Made by a program: the position numbers and the translations under genes. From Acidobacteria bacterium AB60 (GTDB taxonomy: Bacteria > Acidobacteriota > Terriglobia > Terriglobales > Acidobacteriaceae), in assembly GCA_008682415.1 (NCBI GenBank), contig VANK01000015.1, positions 62,001 to 126,000 on the forward strand: 64,000 nt of DNA. The letters run 5' to 3'. Each line of letters begins with the position of its first letter. Within the stretch, counting starts at the first letter, position 1. The notes beneath the pieces are model-generated. The model did no database searches. It was not told where the DNA came from and worked only from the letters and a program-made list of their open reading frames with translations. Positions 42,265 to 50,012 of this stretch are shown in pieces.

Positions 42265-42288
42265 CCTCCGTTTCTGGTGAAACGGAGG
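42265..42288 (+). terminator. hairpin after aldo/keto reductase
   Basis: CCTCCGTTTC (42265-42274) pairs exactly with GAAACGGAGG (42279-42288) around TGGT. There is no T-tract, so termination activity is uncertain. Confidence 0.4.
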
Positions 42289-42309
42289 GGGCGTCAGCCA
42301 GCCTTCTTT

Positions 42310-42342
42310 GCAAAACGAAGCCCTCGGCGAGGCCGAGGGCTT
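42310..42342 (-). terminator. terminator for transaldolase
   Basis: AAGCCCTCGGC (42318-42328) pairs with GCCGAGGGCTT (42332-42342). On the minus strand the stem is followed by CGTTTTGC. It lies ~30 bp beyond the transaldolase stop. Confidence 0.7.
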
Positions 42343-42370
42343 TGGTGTGGATAGCACCGACTTTGAGTGC

Positions 42371-43375
42371 TTATACCGTTGCGGGTTGACGCTGTTCGAG
42401 CTTGGCGAGGCGGTCGGCCAGGAGCTTTTCAAGTTTGGCGAGGGCGTCGGAGAAGCCTTCGATGCCCTCCTTGAGCTTGTCGTGGGCCATGCGGTCTTCG
42501 GCGTGCATCTTCTCGAACGTGGCTTCGTCCATGGGGATCTTTTCGATATTCATGGACTTGGCTTTTTCAGGATCGAGCTTGCGGGGCAGGTCGCCCTGGG
42601 TGGTGTCGAGCTCCTTGAGAAGCTGCGGGGAGATGGTGAGTAGGTCGGAGCCGGCCAGTTCCTGGATCTCGCCGATGTTGCGGAAGCTGGCGCCCATGAC
42701 CTGGGTCTTGTAGCCGAACTTTTTGTAGTAGTTGTAGATGCGGGTGACGGACTGGACGCCGGGGTCGTCGGCTCCCTGGTAGTCCTTGCCGGTGTCTTTC
42801 TTGTACCAGTCGAGGATACGGCCGACGAAGGGGGAGATCAGTGTCACGCCGGCTTCAGCGCAGGCGATGGCCTGGTGCATGCCGAAGAGGAGGGTGAGGT
42901 TGCAGTGGATACCTTCCTTTTCGAGGACCTCGGCGGCGCGGATGCCCTCCCAGGTGGAGGCGATCTTGATGAGGATGTGCTTGCCGTAGTCGACGCCGGC
43001 CTCTTTGTACTGCTGGATGATGGCGCGGGCCTGCTCAATGGTCTTGTCCCGGTCGAAGGAGAGGCGGGCGTCGACCTCGGTGGAGACGCGGCCAGGGACG
43101 ATTTCGAGGATGCGCTTGCCGAAGGCGACGGCGAGACGCTGGAAGGCGAGATTGGCCACGTCTTTGTCGGAGGCGCCTTCGCCGAGCTCGTTGCGGGCCT
43201 GCTTCAGGACCTCGTCAACAATCTCCTGGTATTGGGGCATCTGGGCGGCGGTGGTGATGAGGGAGGGATTGGTGGTGGCGTCCGTGGGGCGGAATTTTTC
43301 CATCGCCTCAAAATCGCCGGTGTCGGCGACCACGGTGGTGTACTTGCGGAGCTGCTCCAGTAAATTCTGCGGCAT
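42371..43375 (-). CDS. tal: transaldolase
   Basis: 334 aa class I aldolase of the pentose phosphate pathway; it transfers a dihydroxyacetone unit between sugar phosphates. TVVADTGDFEAMEKFRPTDA, with TTNPSLI, is the N-terminal signature of the classical (TalB-type) subfamily. ILIKIASTWEGIRAAEVL contains the Schiff-base Lys, followed by CNLTLLFGMHQAIACAEAG and ISPFVGRILDWYKK. The length agrees with E. coli TalB (about 317) plus a slightly longer C-terminus. The ATG is preceded by AGGAGGAAT. Confidence 0.95.
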   Translation of the reverse strand: MPQNLLEQLRKYTTVVADTGDFEAMEKFRPTDATTNPSLITTAAQMPQYQEIVDEVLKQARNELGEGASDKDVANLAFQRLAVAFGKRILEIVPGRVSTEVDARLSFDRDKTIEQARAIIQQYKEAGVDYGKHILIKIASTWEGIRAAEVLEKEGIHCNLTLLFGMHQAIACAEAGVTLISPFVGRILDWYKKDTGKDYQGADDPGVQSVTRIYNYYKKFGYKTQVMGASFRNIGEIQELAGSDLLTISPQLLKELDTTQGDLPRKLDPEKAKSMNIEKIPMDEATFEKMHAEDRMAHDKLKEGIEGFSDALAKLEKLLADRLAKLEQRQPATV

Positions 43376-43548
43376 GATTCCTCCTAGGGGAAGGGGTGTG
43401 CGCCGTCCTCAGTGTACGCCCCTTTGGATGCCGGAGCGGGGCGGGGGTTGCGGGGAGCGGGAATGCCTGACGGAGAGCAAGCAAGCGTACCTTTGCGGTC
43501 TACCCTGATTGCCTTGATCTGCAACTCGGGAGGTGAAAGACTGAAGTT

Positions 43549-44253
43549 ATGTTGCGCGACGTGGGCACGGCAACGGCGATCATCTCCCTGCTGGTTCTGG
43601 GAATCTGCGCGTGGATCGCGGTGGTGGACGTGCGGCGGTGGCAGCAGAAGATGCCGGTGCGCGCGGGCCTGAAGCGCATGTTCCTGTGGGCCGGGGCGGC
43701 GGTGTTTGTGTTCTGGATGGCGCAGGCGTGGTCGAACGCGTCGAGCGTACCGCATGCGACGACGACCGGGCCGGTGATCAGCGTGCAGAAGGCGCTGTAC
43801 CACGGCGATCGCGAAGGGATGATCGCGTGCGTGCAGGATTGCAAGTCGGTGTTGCTGAACTTCGATCCGGAGGCAACGCAGGCGGTGCGGGAGTGGCCGC
43901 CGGGGACGCCGCTGAAGATCGGGTTCCTGGACGAGCGCAAGGAAGTGTATCCCAACGTGTTTGGGTTCGAAGTGGTGGACGTATGGGATGCGTCAGGCAA
44001 CGCGGAGTACTACCACTTCGACACGCGCTATCACCCGGTGCGGCTGATTGTAATGGGGATGGATGCGCTGATCCTGATCCTGTGCGGGGTGTTGTGCTCG
44101 CGACTGGCGGAGGCGGAGCTCGATCCTGAGGAGGCCGCCCTGGCGGCCGCCGAGGCCGAGCCGCAGCCGGCACAGCCCACGGCGTATCGCCGTCGGGAGC
44201 GGCCGGTGCTGAATTATGCGACGGCGCGCGACGGGGCGGAACCGGCGGATTGA
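43549..44253 (+). CDS. membrane protein of unknown function
   Basis: 234 aa. Two N-terminal membrane helices (about 8-27, AIISLLVLGICAWIAVVDV, and 42-60) come before a globular region (about 75-165, with TTTGPVISVQKALYHGDREG and an FDTRYHPVRL stretch). A third helix LIVMGMDALILILCGVLCSR follows near 172-192, with a Glu/Ala/Pro-rich cytoplasmic tail. There is no recognisable family. A GGGAGGTGAAAG lies 14 bases from the ATG, somewhat distant. Neighbours are transaldolase (divergent) and a MerR regulator. Confidence 0.55.
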   Translation: MLRDVGTATAIISLLVLGICAWIAVVDVRRWQQKMPVRAGLKRMFLWAGAAVFVFWMAQAWSNASSVPHATTTGPVISVQKALYHGDREGMIACVQDCKSVLLNFDPEATQAVREWPPGTPLKIGFLDERKEVYPNVFGFEVVDVWDASGNAEYYHFDTRYHPVRLIVMGMDALILILCGVLCSRLAEAELDPEEAALAAAEAEPQPAQPTAYRRRERPVLNYATARDGAEPAD

Positions 44254-44403
44254 GAGTGAGGCTGCGGGGCTAGCGGAGTTCGCCGCGCTGCGTGCTGGCG
44301 GCGCCAGGTTCGTGGCTGACAGACTTCGCACCCGCTCTCGGGACAAAGACTAATACACCGCGAGGGTAGGCGCCCGGCGCATTCCGGGATTTTCAGGGAA
44401 CTC

Positions 44404-44434
44404 TTGACCCTGACGCAACGTCAGCTCCCATACT
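44404..44434 (+). promoter_or_regulatory. MerR-type promoter with 19-bp spacer and dyad operator
   Basis: TTGACC (-35, 44404-44409) and CATACT (-10, 44429-44434) are separated by exactly 19 bp. The spacer contains the perfect dyad CTGACG-CAA-CGTCAG (44410-44424). This is the layout of promoters activated by DNA-distorting MerR regulators. The start codon of the MerR gene is 25 bp after the -10, so autoregulation is likely. Confidence 0.85.
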
Positions 44435-44458
44435 GGCCGCAGTAGAGGTGGCTGCGTC

Positions 44459-45241
44459 ATGTTCCGCATCCAGCAGTTCGCGAAGCTCGCGAACGTCACG
44501 GTTCGCACTCTGCATCACTACGATCGTCTTGGCCTGCTCACTCCCACGCTCCGCTCGGCGCGCGGGTACCGGCTATACCGGATGGAGGATCTCGCCCAAC
44601 TGGAGCGCATTCTTGTGCTGCGGTACCTGGGAGTTCCCCTGAAGGAGATTGCGGGCCTGCTGGCCACCGGCGAAGGGGACTCGAGGCAGGCGTTTGAGGC
44701 GAACCACGGGCTGGCCGACACTCTGGCCCGACAGGCGAAGGTATTGCGCGAGCGCCGCGATGGAATCGATCGCGTGCTGAACGCGATTGCCACGGCCCAG
44801 CGACAGCTGGAGACAGCCGCGGAACCCGACTGGTCCCTCTACAAATCCATTCTCAGGGAGATTCACATGCAGGAGAACGAGAACTGGTCGGCGAAGTACT
44901 TTTCGCCCGAGGCGAAGAAGGCGATCGAGGAGCGCAAGCATCTGTGGTCGCCGGAAATGCAGGAGAAGGTGACAGCGGACTGGAAGCAGATGTATGCGGA
45001 CGTGGAGAGCGCGATCGGAAGAGGTGTGGATCCCAAGAGCGAGGAGGGCCAGGCGCTGGCGGCACGCTGGGTAAAGCTGGTGGAGGGATTCACGGGCGGG
45101 AATGCCGAGGTGGTTGCGGGGCTGCGGAGGCTGTACGCGGACCAGGCGAACTGGCCAGCTACCGTGGATCCTCAGGTGAAGAGCAACGCGCCCCGGCCGG
45201 AGCTGACGGCTTTTATCAGCGCGGCGCGGGGGAGTTGCTGA
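44459..45241 (+). CDS. MerR-family regulator with TipAS-like ligand domain
   Basis: 260 aa. The N-terminal MerR winged helix is FRIQQFAKLANVTVRTLHHY with DRLGLLTPTLRSARGYRLYR, followed by the dimerisation helix (75-120). The C-terminal half (residues ~135-250, NWSAKYFSPEAKKAIEERKH, VEGFTGGNAEVVAGLRRLYA) matches the TipAS antibiotic-recognition domain. In TipA relatives this domain binds thiopeptides or other hydrophobic drugs and activates export genes. No target is seen downstream besides itself; the FAH-type gene is convergent. GAGGTGG precedes the ATG. Confidence 0.9.
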   Translation: MFRIQQFAKLANVTVRTLHHYDRLGLLTPTLRSARGYRLYRMEDLAQLERILVLRYLGVPLKEIAGLLATGEGDSRQAFEANHGLADTLARQAKVLRERRDGIDRVLNAIATAQRQLETAAEPDWSLYKSILREIHMQENENWSAKYFSPEAKKAIEERKHLWSPEMQEKVTADWKQMYADVESAIGRGVDPKSEEGQALAARWVKLVEGFTGGNAEVVAGLRRLYADQANWPATVDPQVKSNAPRPELTAFISAARGSC

Positions 45242-45254
45242 GGGCAAGGGGGAT

Positions 45255-45280
45255 CCCTGGTCTCAAAGTCGGGACCAGGG
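45255..45280. terminator. hairpin between convergent genes
   Basis: CCCTGGTC (45255-45262) pairs with GACCAGGG (45273-45280) around a 10-base loop. It lies between the MerR gene and the convergent FAH-family gene, with no T-tract in either direction. Confidence 0.45.
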
Positions 45281-45296
45281 GCACCCGCGGATTTGG

Positions 45297-46133
45297 CTAC
45301 TCGGGCTGGAAGGTGTTGGAGAGCTGACCCAGGCCGGGAATCGAGATGTCAACGCGATCGCCGGGGGAGAGCGGGCCTACGCCGGCGGGGGTCCCGGTGA
45401 GGATGAGGTCGCCGGGCTCGAGAGTGATGGCGGCGGTGAGATAGGCGAGCAGTTGGGGGATGGTGAAGAGGAAGTCGTTGGTGGAGCCGTGCTGGCGGAG
45501 GTCGCCGTTGACGCGGGTTTCGAGGGTGAGGCCGGCGGCGGGATCGACTTCATCGCTGACGAAGGGGCCGATGGGGCAGAAGGTGTCCCAGCCTTTGGCG
45601 CGGGTCCACTGGCCTTCCTTCTTCTGGAGATCCCGAGCGGTGACGTCGTTGGCTAGGGTGTAGCCGCGGATGAAGCTGCGCCACTCGGCTTCGGGAGAGA
45701 GGCGGCTGGCACGACGCCCGATGACGAACGCGAGCTCGCCCTCGAAGTCGACGCGCTGGGAGGCGGCGGGCATGCGCACGATGCCGCCGGGGGATATCAA
45801 CGAGGAGGGCGGCTTGAAGAAGAGCAGAGGCTCGGCGGGAACTTCGTTGCCCAGCTCCTTGGCGTGGTCGCGGTAGTTGCGGCCGACGCAGATGATCTTG
45901 GAGGGGGTGACGGGGGCGAGGAGGCAGGCGTCCTCAAGGGGGATAGGCTCGAAGCGGCCGGCGCTGTAGTCGGAGACGACTTCGGCGACGGCGTCGCGAC
46001 GGGCGGCTGCGACGCGCACGACGAGGTCTTCTTCGGGGGCGGGGATCAGTGCGGCGATCCAGAGCTTGCCGTCGCGGTCTTCGACGGAGCCGTAGCGCAC
46101 TTCGCCGTTCCATAAAAAGCGGCAGTATTTCAT
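45297..46133 (-). CDS. fumarylacetoacetate hydrolase family protein
   Basis: 278 aa. The N-terminal lid (1-60) precedes the FAH core: KIICVGRNYRDHAKELG, LLFFKPPSSLISPGG, VDFEGELAFVIGRRAS with the metal-binding Glu residues, and YTLANDVTARDLQKKEGQW with the Asp. GDLILTGTPAGVGPLSPGD closes the core. The family comprises hydrolases, decarboxylases and isomerases of keto-enol acids (2-hydroxyhepta-2,4-diene-1,7-dioate type). The substrate cannot be assigned. It is a single gene, convergent with the MerR gene. Confidence 0.9.
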   Translation of the reverse strand: MKYCRFLWNGEVRYGSVEDRDGKLWIAALIPAPEEDLVVRVAAARRDAVAEVVSDYSAGRFEPIPLEDACLLAPVTPSKIICVGRNYRDHAKELGNEVPAEPLLFFKPPSSLISPGGIVRMPAASQRVDFEGELAFVIGRRASRLSPEAEWRSFIRGYTLANDVTARDLQKKEGQWTRAKGWDTFCPIGPFVSDEVDPAAGLTLETRVNGDLRQHGSTNDFLFTIPQLLAYLTAAITLEPGDLILTGTPAGVGPLSPGDRVDISIPGLGQLSNTFQPE

Positions 46134-46159
46134 GTCTTAGAAGATAGCGCCTTGAGGGT

Positions 46160-46250
46160 GGGGGAAGGCGCGGGGCTAAAGCCGCTCATGTGGTGGGCCC
46201 TCATTCAGGGGTCGAAAGGCTCCTGCTTCCTCTGTTTCATAGGCCGTGGT
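46160..46250. repeat. GGGCTAAAGCC-type intergenic element
   Basis: CGCGGGGCTAAAGCCGC at 46170, followed by a GGGCCC...AGGGG sequence, resembles the CCCGGCTAAAGCCGGG element at 42187. The interval between the FAH gene and the lipoprotein gene has no gene. Confidence 0.45.
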
Positions 46251-46260
46251 TCAGGGTAGG

Positions 46261-47334
46261 TCAGGAGGTGGGGACGGTCTCTTGTGCCTCGGCGGAGCGG
46301 GCGCTCTCATGGCCGGTGCGATCGATGGCGCTGACGGCGTAGTGATAGGTGTGGCCGGGATGGACGCCGGTGTCGTGGAACGCGGGAGCGGGCATCGGCT
46401 GGTCGCCGGAGATGCGCTGCCAGGGCACATCGTTTTCGCGGCGGTAGACGTAGTAGCCGGCGAGGTCGGCGTCGGCGCCGGGTTCCCAGTTGAGGTCGAT
46501 GGAGGGGCCGGTGCTGGCCGAGGGCGCAGTGGCTACAGCGGCGAGGCCGGTGGGCACCGCGGGCGGGAAGACATCCTGCGCGTCCACAAAGATGGCGCTG
46601 GAGAGCTGGCCGGGGAGTTCGAGGTCATGACCATCGATCGATACGCGCGCGATACGCTGCACCTGGTATTGGTAAGTGTTTCCGAAGGAAATGGACGAAT
46701 CGAGGGCCTGACCTCTGTCGGCGGGGACGAGGAGGTTCTGGTCCACCGGCTCGGGAGGCGCGGCAAGCGGGCCTTCCTGTTTGGGCGCGGAATGCGGGGT
46801 GAGCAGCTTGCGATGGATGCGCACGGAGGAGCGGTTATCGGCGGCGGCCCAGCGAAGAACGACGCCGCTCTTGCGCACCTCGGCGGCGAGAGAGTTGACG
46901 GGGGCGGGGGCTTCGCCCGCCAGCACCATGGCAGCATTTGAAGGACCGGCAGAACGGCCGCCGCGGTTTTGAAGCTCCACTGTGTAGGTGAGGGGGCGCG
47001 GAGAGTCCGAGGCGAGCGGGGCGGGCAACGTGTCCTCAAAGGAGCCGGCGGACCCGGGCGCGAGACTGAGGTGCGCGACGGGGGCGCAGGCACTCTCCTG
47101 CTGCTCGCGGCGGCATACCTGCGCGGTCACGTTGGTCTTCATGGGAAGCCTGTCGGTGTTGCGGGTGGGCATGGTCCAGGTGAGCTTGACGCGATCGCCC
47201 GCGCGCATGGCGGAGAGGTCGGCAACCTGGTCGGGGAGATTGAGCGAAGGCGGCTGGGGGGGGCCGGGGGTTCCGCAGCCCGCGAGGGCGAGAGCCAGCA
47301 GAGCCATACCAGCGCTTCGGTGGACCGAGGTCAT
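46261..47334 (-). CDS. lipoprotein with fibronectin type III-like domains
   Basis: 357 aa from ATG 47334. A lipoprotein signal with lipobox LALAGC at about residue 20 places it on the outer or inner membrane. The mature protein has two to three fibronectin-III-like domains: one near residues 35-125 (VADLSAMRAGDRVKLTWTMP), one at about 140-240, and a last one at 255-350 (IDLNWEPGADADLAGYYVYR, HTYHYAVSAIDRTGHES). It is probably a cell-surface binding or scaffold protein. The frame stays open upstream to 47844 but lacks a start with support there. Confidence 0.8.
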   Translation of the reverse strand: MTSVHRSAGMALLALALAGCGTPGPPQPPSLNLPDQVADLSAMRAGDRVKLTWTMPTRNTDRLPMKTNVTAQVCRREQQESACAPVAHLSLAPGSAGSFEDTLPAPLASDSPRPLTYTVELQNRGGRSAGPSNAAMVLAGEAPAPVNSLAAEVRKSGVVLRWAAADNRSSVRIHRKLLTPHSAPKQEGPLAAPPEPVDQNLLVPADRGQALDSSISFGNTYQYQVQRIARVSIDGHDLELPGQLSSAIFVDAQDVFPPAVPTGLAAVATAPSASTGPSIDLNWEPGADADLAGYYVYRRENDVPWQRISGDQPMPAPAFHDTGVHPGHTYHYAVSAIDRTGHESARSAEAQETVPTS

Positions 47335-47481
47335 TGAGTCCAGTGTAGCGAGTGAAGCAGTGGACAGTGAACAGTGCACGGTGGACAATGCCGTGAGTCG
47401 AGCCGGGTGCTGGGCTGTGTACAATTCTTGGGTCTTCAAACTGAAGCTACTCGCGCGCGTTCTGGAAAGGACTTCCCCATC

Positions 47482-48615
47482 GTGTTGATCTTTGCAGCCA
47501 TCCTGGGAATTTTTGTGTACGGCATGATTGCGGCCATGCTGGGGACGATCCTGCCTGACCTGTCGGATCGCTTCAAGCTGACGCCCTCGCAGAACGGGAC
47601 GATTGCCTTCGCGCAGGCGGTAGGACTGATGATCGCCTCTCTGGGCGTGGGGCCGCTGCTGGACACGCAAGGCGACAAAGTGGGGATCATCCTGGGGCTG
47701 GTGTTCATCGTGGCAGCGCTCATCGGGCTGCCGCGGTCTCGCGGATACGCAAGTATCGTGCTGCTCCTGTTTCTGCTGGGGCTGGGCGGCGGCATTGTGG
47801 TGACGGGCGCCAATGCGCTGGTGAGCGGCGTGAGCGAGGCGCATCGCGGGACCGCATTGAACCTGGTGAACCTGTTCTTTGGGCTTGGCGGGCTGGCGAC
47901 GCCGTTTATCTCCGCGAACCTGTTCAACCGGAACTGGGCGCGGCTGTGCTACAGCGTCGCGGTGCTGACGGTGATCGCGATTGGCGTGCAGGCAGTGGCG
48001 CCGATGCCTGCGCCGGTGGGAGGCTCGGGATCATTGTTCACGCAGGTGGGGCCGATTCTAGGGAGGCCGCTGCTATACCTGCTGGGCTTTTTTTTGTTTC
48101 TCTACATCTCGTGCGAGGTGGGGGTGTGGAACTGGCTGGTGCGGCACCTGGTGGCGCAGGGGGTGCCGGAGTCGCGGGCGCTGAATATCCTGTCGCTCGG
48201 CTTTGCGCTGGGACTGCTGACAGGGCGGGTGGTGATCTCGCAGGTGCTGCGAACGGTGCCGGCGGTGGAGGTGACGCTGGGCGCATCGATTGCGATGGCG
48301 ATTACCACGTTCCTGATGCTGCGGACGAATAAAGCGGGCACGGCGTGGGTGCTGGTGTTTATTGCGGGCGTGGCGATGGCGCCGGTGTTTCCCACGACGC
48401 TGGCGATCACGGGCTCGGCGTTTCCGCAGATGACGGGAACGGCCATCGGGTTTGTGATTGCGTGCGGGTGGTGCGGGCTGGCAGTGAGCTCGCGGATCAT
48501 CGGGGCGATTGCGGGCGGGGATCCGCGGCGGCTGCAGAAGGCGCTGTTGTTGATTCCGGCGTCCGCGGTGCTGATGCTGGTGTTGAATGTGGCGATCTGG
48601 GGAGCGTTGAAGTAG
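47482..48615 (+). CDS. MFS transporter (FucP/NagP-like)
   Basis: 377 aa from GTG 47482 (GGAAAGGA upstream). Twelve predicted helices include FAAILGIFVYGMIAAMLGTI and ILPDLSDRFKLTPSQNGTIA, typical of the FucP sugar:proton group. LGLGGGIVVTGANALVSGVS and VSEAHRGTALNLVNLFFGLG (N-terminal half) are further motifs. The C-terminal half has TLAITGSAFPQMTGTAIGFV. It probably takes up a sugar or amino sugar; the convergent neighbour encodes a GlmS-type isomerase, which fits amino-sugar use (inference). Upstream readings to 47374 lack a start with a ribosome site. Confidence 0.8.
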   Translation: MLIFAAILGIFVYGMIAAMLGTILPDLSDRFKLTPSQNGTIAFAQAVGLMIASLGVGPLLDTQGDKVGIILGLVFIVAALIGLPRSRGYASIVLLLFLLGLGGGIVVTGANALVSGVSEAHRGTALNLVNLFFGLGGLATPFISANLFNRNWARLCYSVAVLTVIAIGVQAVAPMPAPVGGSGSLFTQVGPILGRPLLYLLGFFLFLYISCEVGVWNWLVRHLVAQGVPESRALNILSLGFALGLLTGRVVISQVLRTVPAVEVTLGASIAMAITTFLMLRTNKAGTAWVLVFIAGVAMAPVFPTTLAITGSAFPQMTGTAIGFVIACGWCGLAVSSRIIGAIAGGDPRRLQKALLLIPASAVLMLVLNVAIWGALK

Positions 48616-48624
48616 CGCTCCATT

Positions 48625-48701
48625 TTTGACGCGAAGAACAACTGCGGGTTCTTCGACTCCGCAATTGCTTCGCAACGGCTTCGCTCAGAATGACAGGTTT
48701 T
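48625..48701. repeat. REP-like interspersed element
   Basis: On the minus strand this reads TGTCATTCTGAGCGAAGCCG, then ...GAAGAACCCGCAGTTG, a common dispersed palindrome-rich repeat in acidobacterial-type genomes. The same core occurs at about 27320-27380. Confidence 0.6.
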
Positions 48702-48738
48702 GAGACATAGCCGGCGGCGGAATGCGCTGGCTTCCGGT

Positions 48739-49854
48739 TCATACTTCGATGACAGCTTTGGAGAGGTTGCGGGGGCGGTCGACGTCGACGCCGTGCTCGA
48801 GAGCCATGAAATAGCTAAAGAGCTGCAGCGGGACGACCTCGGCGATGGGGAGCAAGAACTCGCTGGTGGGCTCGACGAACAGGACGTCGGTGGCCTGGGC
48901 GGCCACCTCAGTGTCCCCGATGGTGGCAATCGCGATGACGCGGGCGCCCTGCTTCTTCATGTCCTGGAGGAGCTGGAGGGTCTTTTCGTAGCGGAGCATG
49001 GAGTCTTCGAGGCCGCGGTCGGCGGTGGCGAGGACGACGAGCGGGACTTGCTCGCTCACCAAGGCGTTGGGACCGTGCTTCAACTCACCGGCGGGGTAGC
49101 CTTCGGCGTGGACGTAGGAGGACTCCTTCATCTTGAGCGCGCCTTCGCGGGCGATGGCGTAGTGGACGCCGCGGCCGAGGTAGAGGAACGTGCTGGCGTC
49201 GGCATATTTTTTGGCGAGCGCGGCGGTGGTGGCGCGCCAGGTATCGAGCTGCCGCGCGATCTGGTCGGGGACGGCGAGGAGTTCGTGGATGTTGCGATCG
49301 AGTTCCGCGGCGTCCATGGCGCCGGTCTGCTGGGCGGCGTAGAGGGCGAGCAGGTAGAGTGCGGTGAGCTGGGCGGTGAAACTCTTGGTGGCGGGGATGG
49401 CGACCTCGCGGCCGGCGGCGACGGGCATGGCCGCCGATGCCTCCCGCAGCATGGAGCTGCCGGGTACGTTGGCAATGGCGAGGGTGTGTTCGCCGCGATC
49501 GCGGGCAAGGCGGAGAGCGGCGAGGGTGTCAGAGGTCTCGCCGGACTGGGAGATGACGAGGACGGAGGGATGGCGGGGGTTGGCGGTGGCGCGGCATCCC
49601 CACTCGCTGGCGTACTCGACGTCGACGGCGAGGCCGCAAAGATCTTCGAAGAGGACTTCGGCGGCGAGGCCGGCGTGGCGGCTGGATCCGCTGGCGGCGA
49701 TGAGGACTTCGCCGCGGGGGTTGAGCCAGTGGGCCATGGGCGCGAAGGCATCGGACTTGAGGGCGGCACCTGCCAGGTAGAGGTCGAGGGTGCGGCGGAT
49801 AGCATCGGGCTGCTCGTAAATCTCGCGCAGCATGGCGTGGGGAAAGTCGGTCAT
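48739..49854 (-). CDS. SIS-domain sugar isomerase, GlmS C-terminal type without glutaminase domain
   Basis: 371 aa corresponding to the isomerase half of glucosamine-6-phosphate synthase. MLREIYEQPDAIRRTL matches the linker. The two SIS domains have EVLIAASGSSRHAGLAAEV and VISQSGETSDTLAALR, then FLYLGRGVHYAIAREGALKM and KESSYVHAEGYPAGELKHGP (active-site Lys-Glu-Ser). The C-terminus ends DVDRPRNLSKAVIEV, the family signature. The N-terminal Cys-type glutamine amidotransferase domain is absent, so it may be an ammonia-dependent synthase or a NagB-II-type deaminase. It is convergent with the MFS transporter. Confidence 0.85.
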   Translation of the reverse strand: MTDFPHAMLREIYEQPDAIRRTLDLYLAGAALKSDAFAPMAHWLNPRGEVLIAASGSSRHAGLAAEVLFEDLCGLAVDVEYASEWGCRATANPRHPSVLVISQSGETSDTLAALRLARDRGEHTLAIANVPGSSMLREASAAMPVAAGREVAIPATKSFTAQLTALYLLALYAAQQTGAMDAAELDRNIHELLAVPDQIARQLDTWRATTAALAKKYADASTFLYLGRGVHYAIAREGALKMKESSYVHAEGYPAGELKHGPNALVSEQVPLVVLATADRGLEDSMLRYEKTLQLLQDMKKQGARVIAIATIGDTEVAAQATDVLFVEPTSEFLLPIAEVVPLQLFSYFMALEHGVDVDRPRNLSKAVIEV

Positions 49855-50012
49855 GGGAGCTCCTGAACTGCGGGCGGGGGGAGGCAGGCCGTCCAGAGTG
49901 ATTGTATAGGCCCGAAACGATCAACAATCCCAACGCCGGGAGTCGGAGCGGGCGCGGCACGAGTCAACGAGCATTCATGCGGAAAGCGGAAGCCGGGCGA
50001 TATGCTGAAGCC

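Noticed and set aside
47335..47844. Upstream part of the lipoprotein reading frame as coding
   Set aside because: The lipobox signal peptide begins at 47334, and the upstream part lies opposite the MFS gene and repeats.
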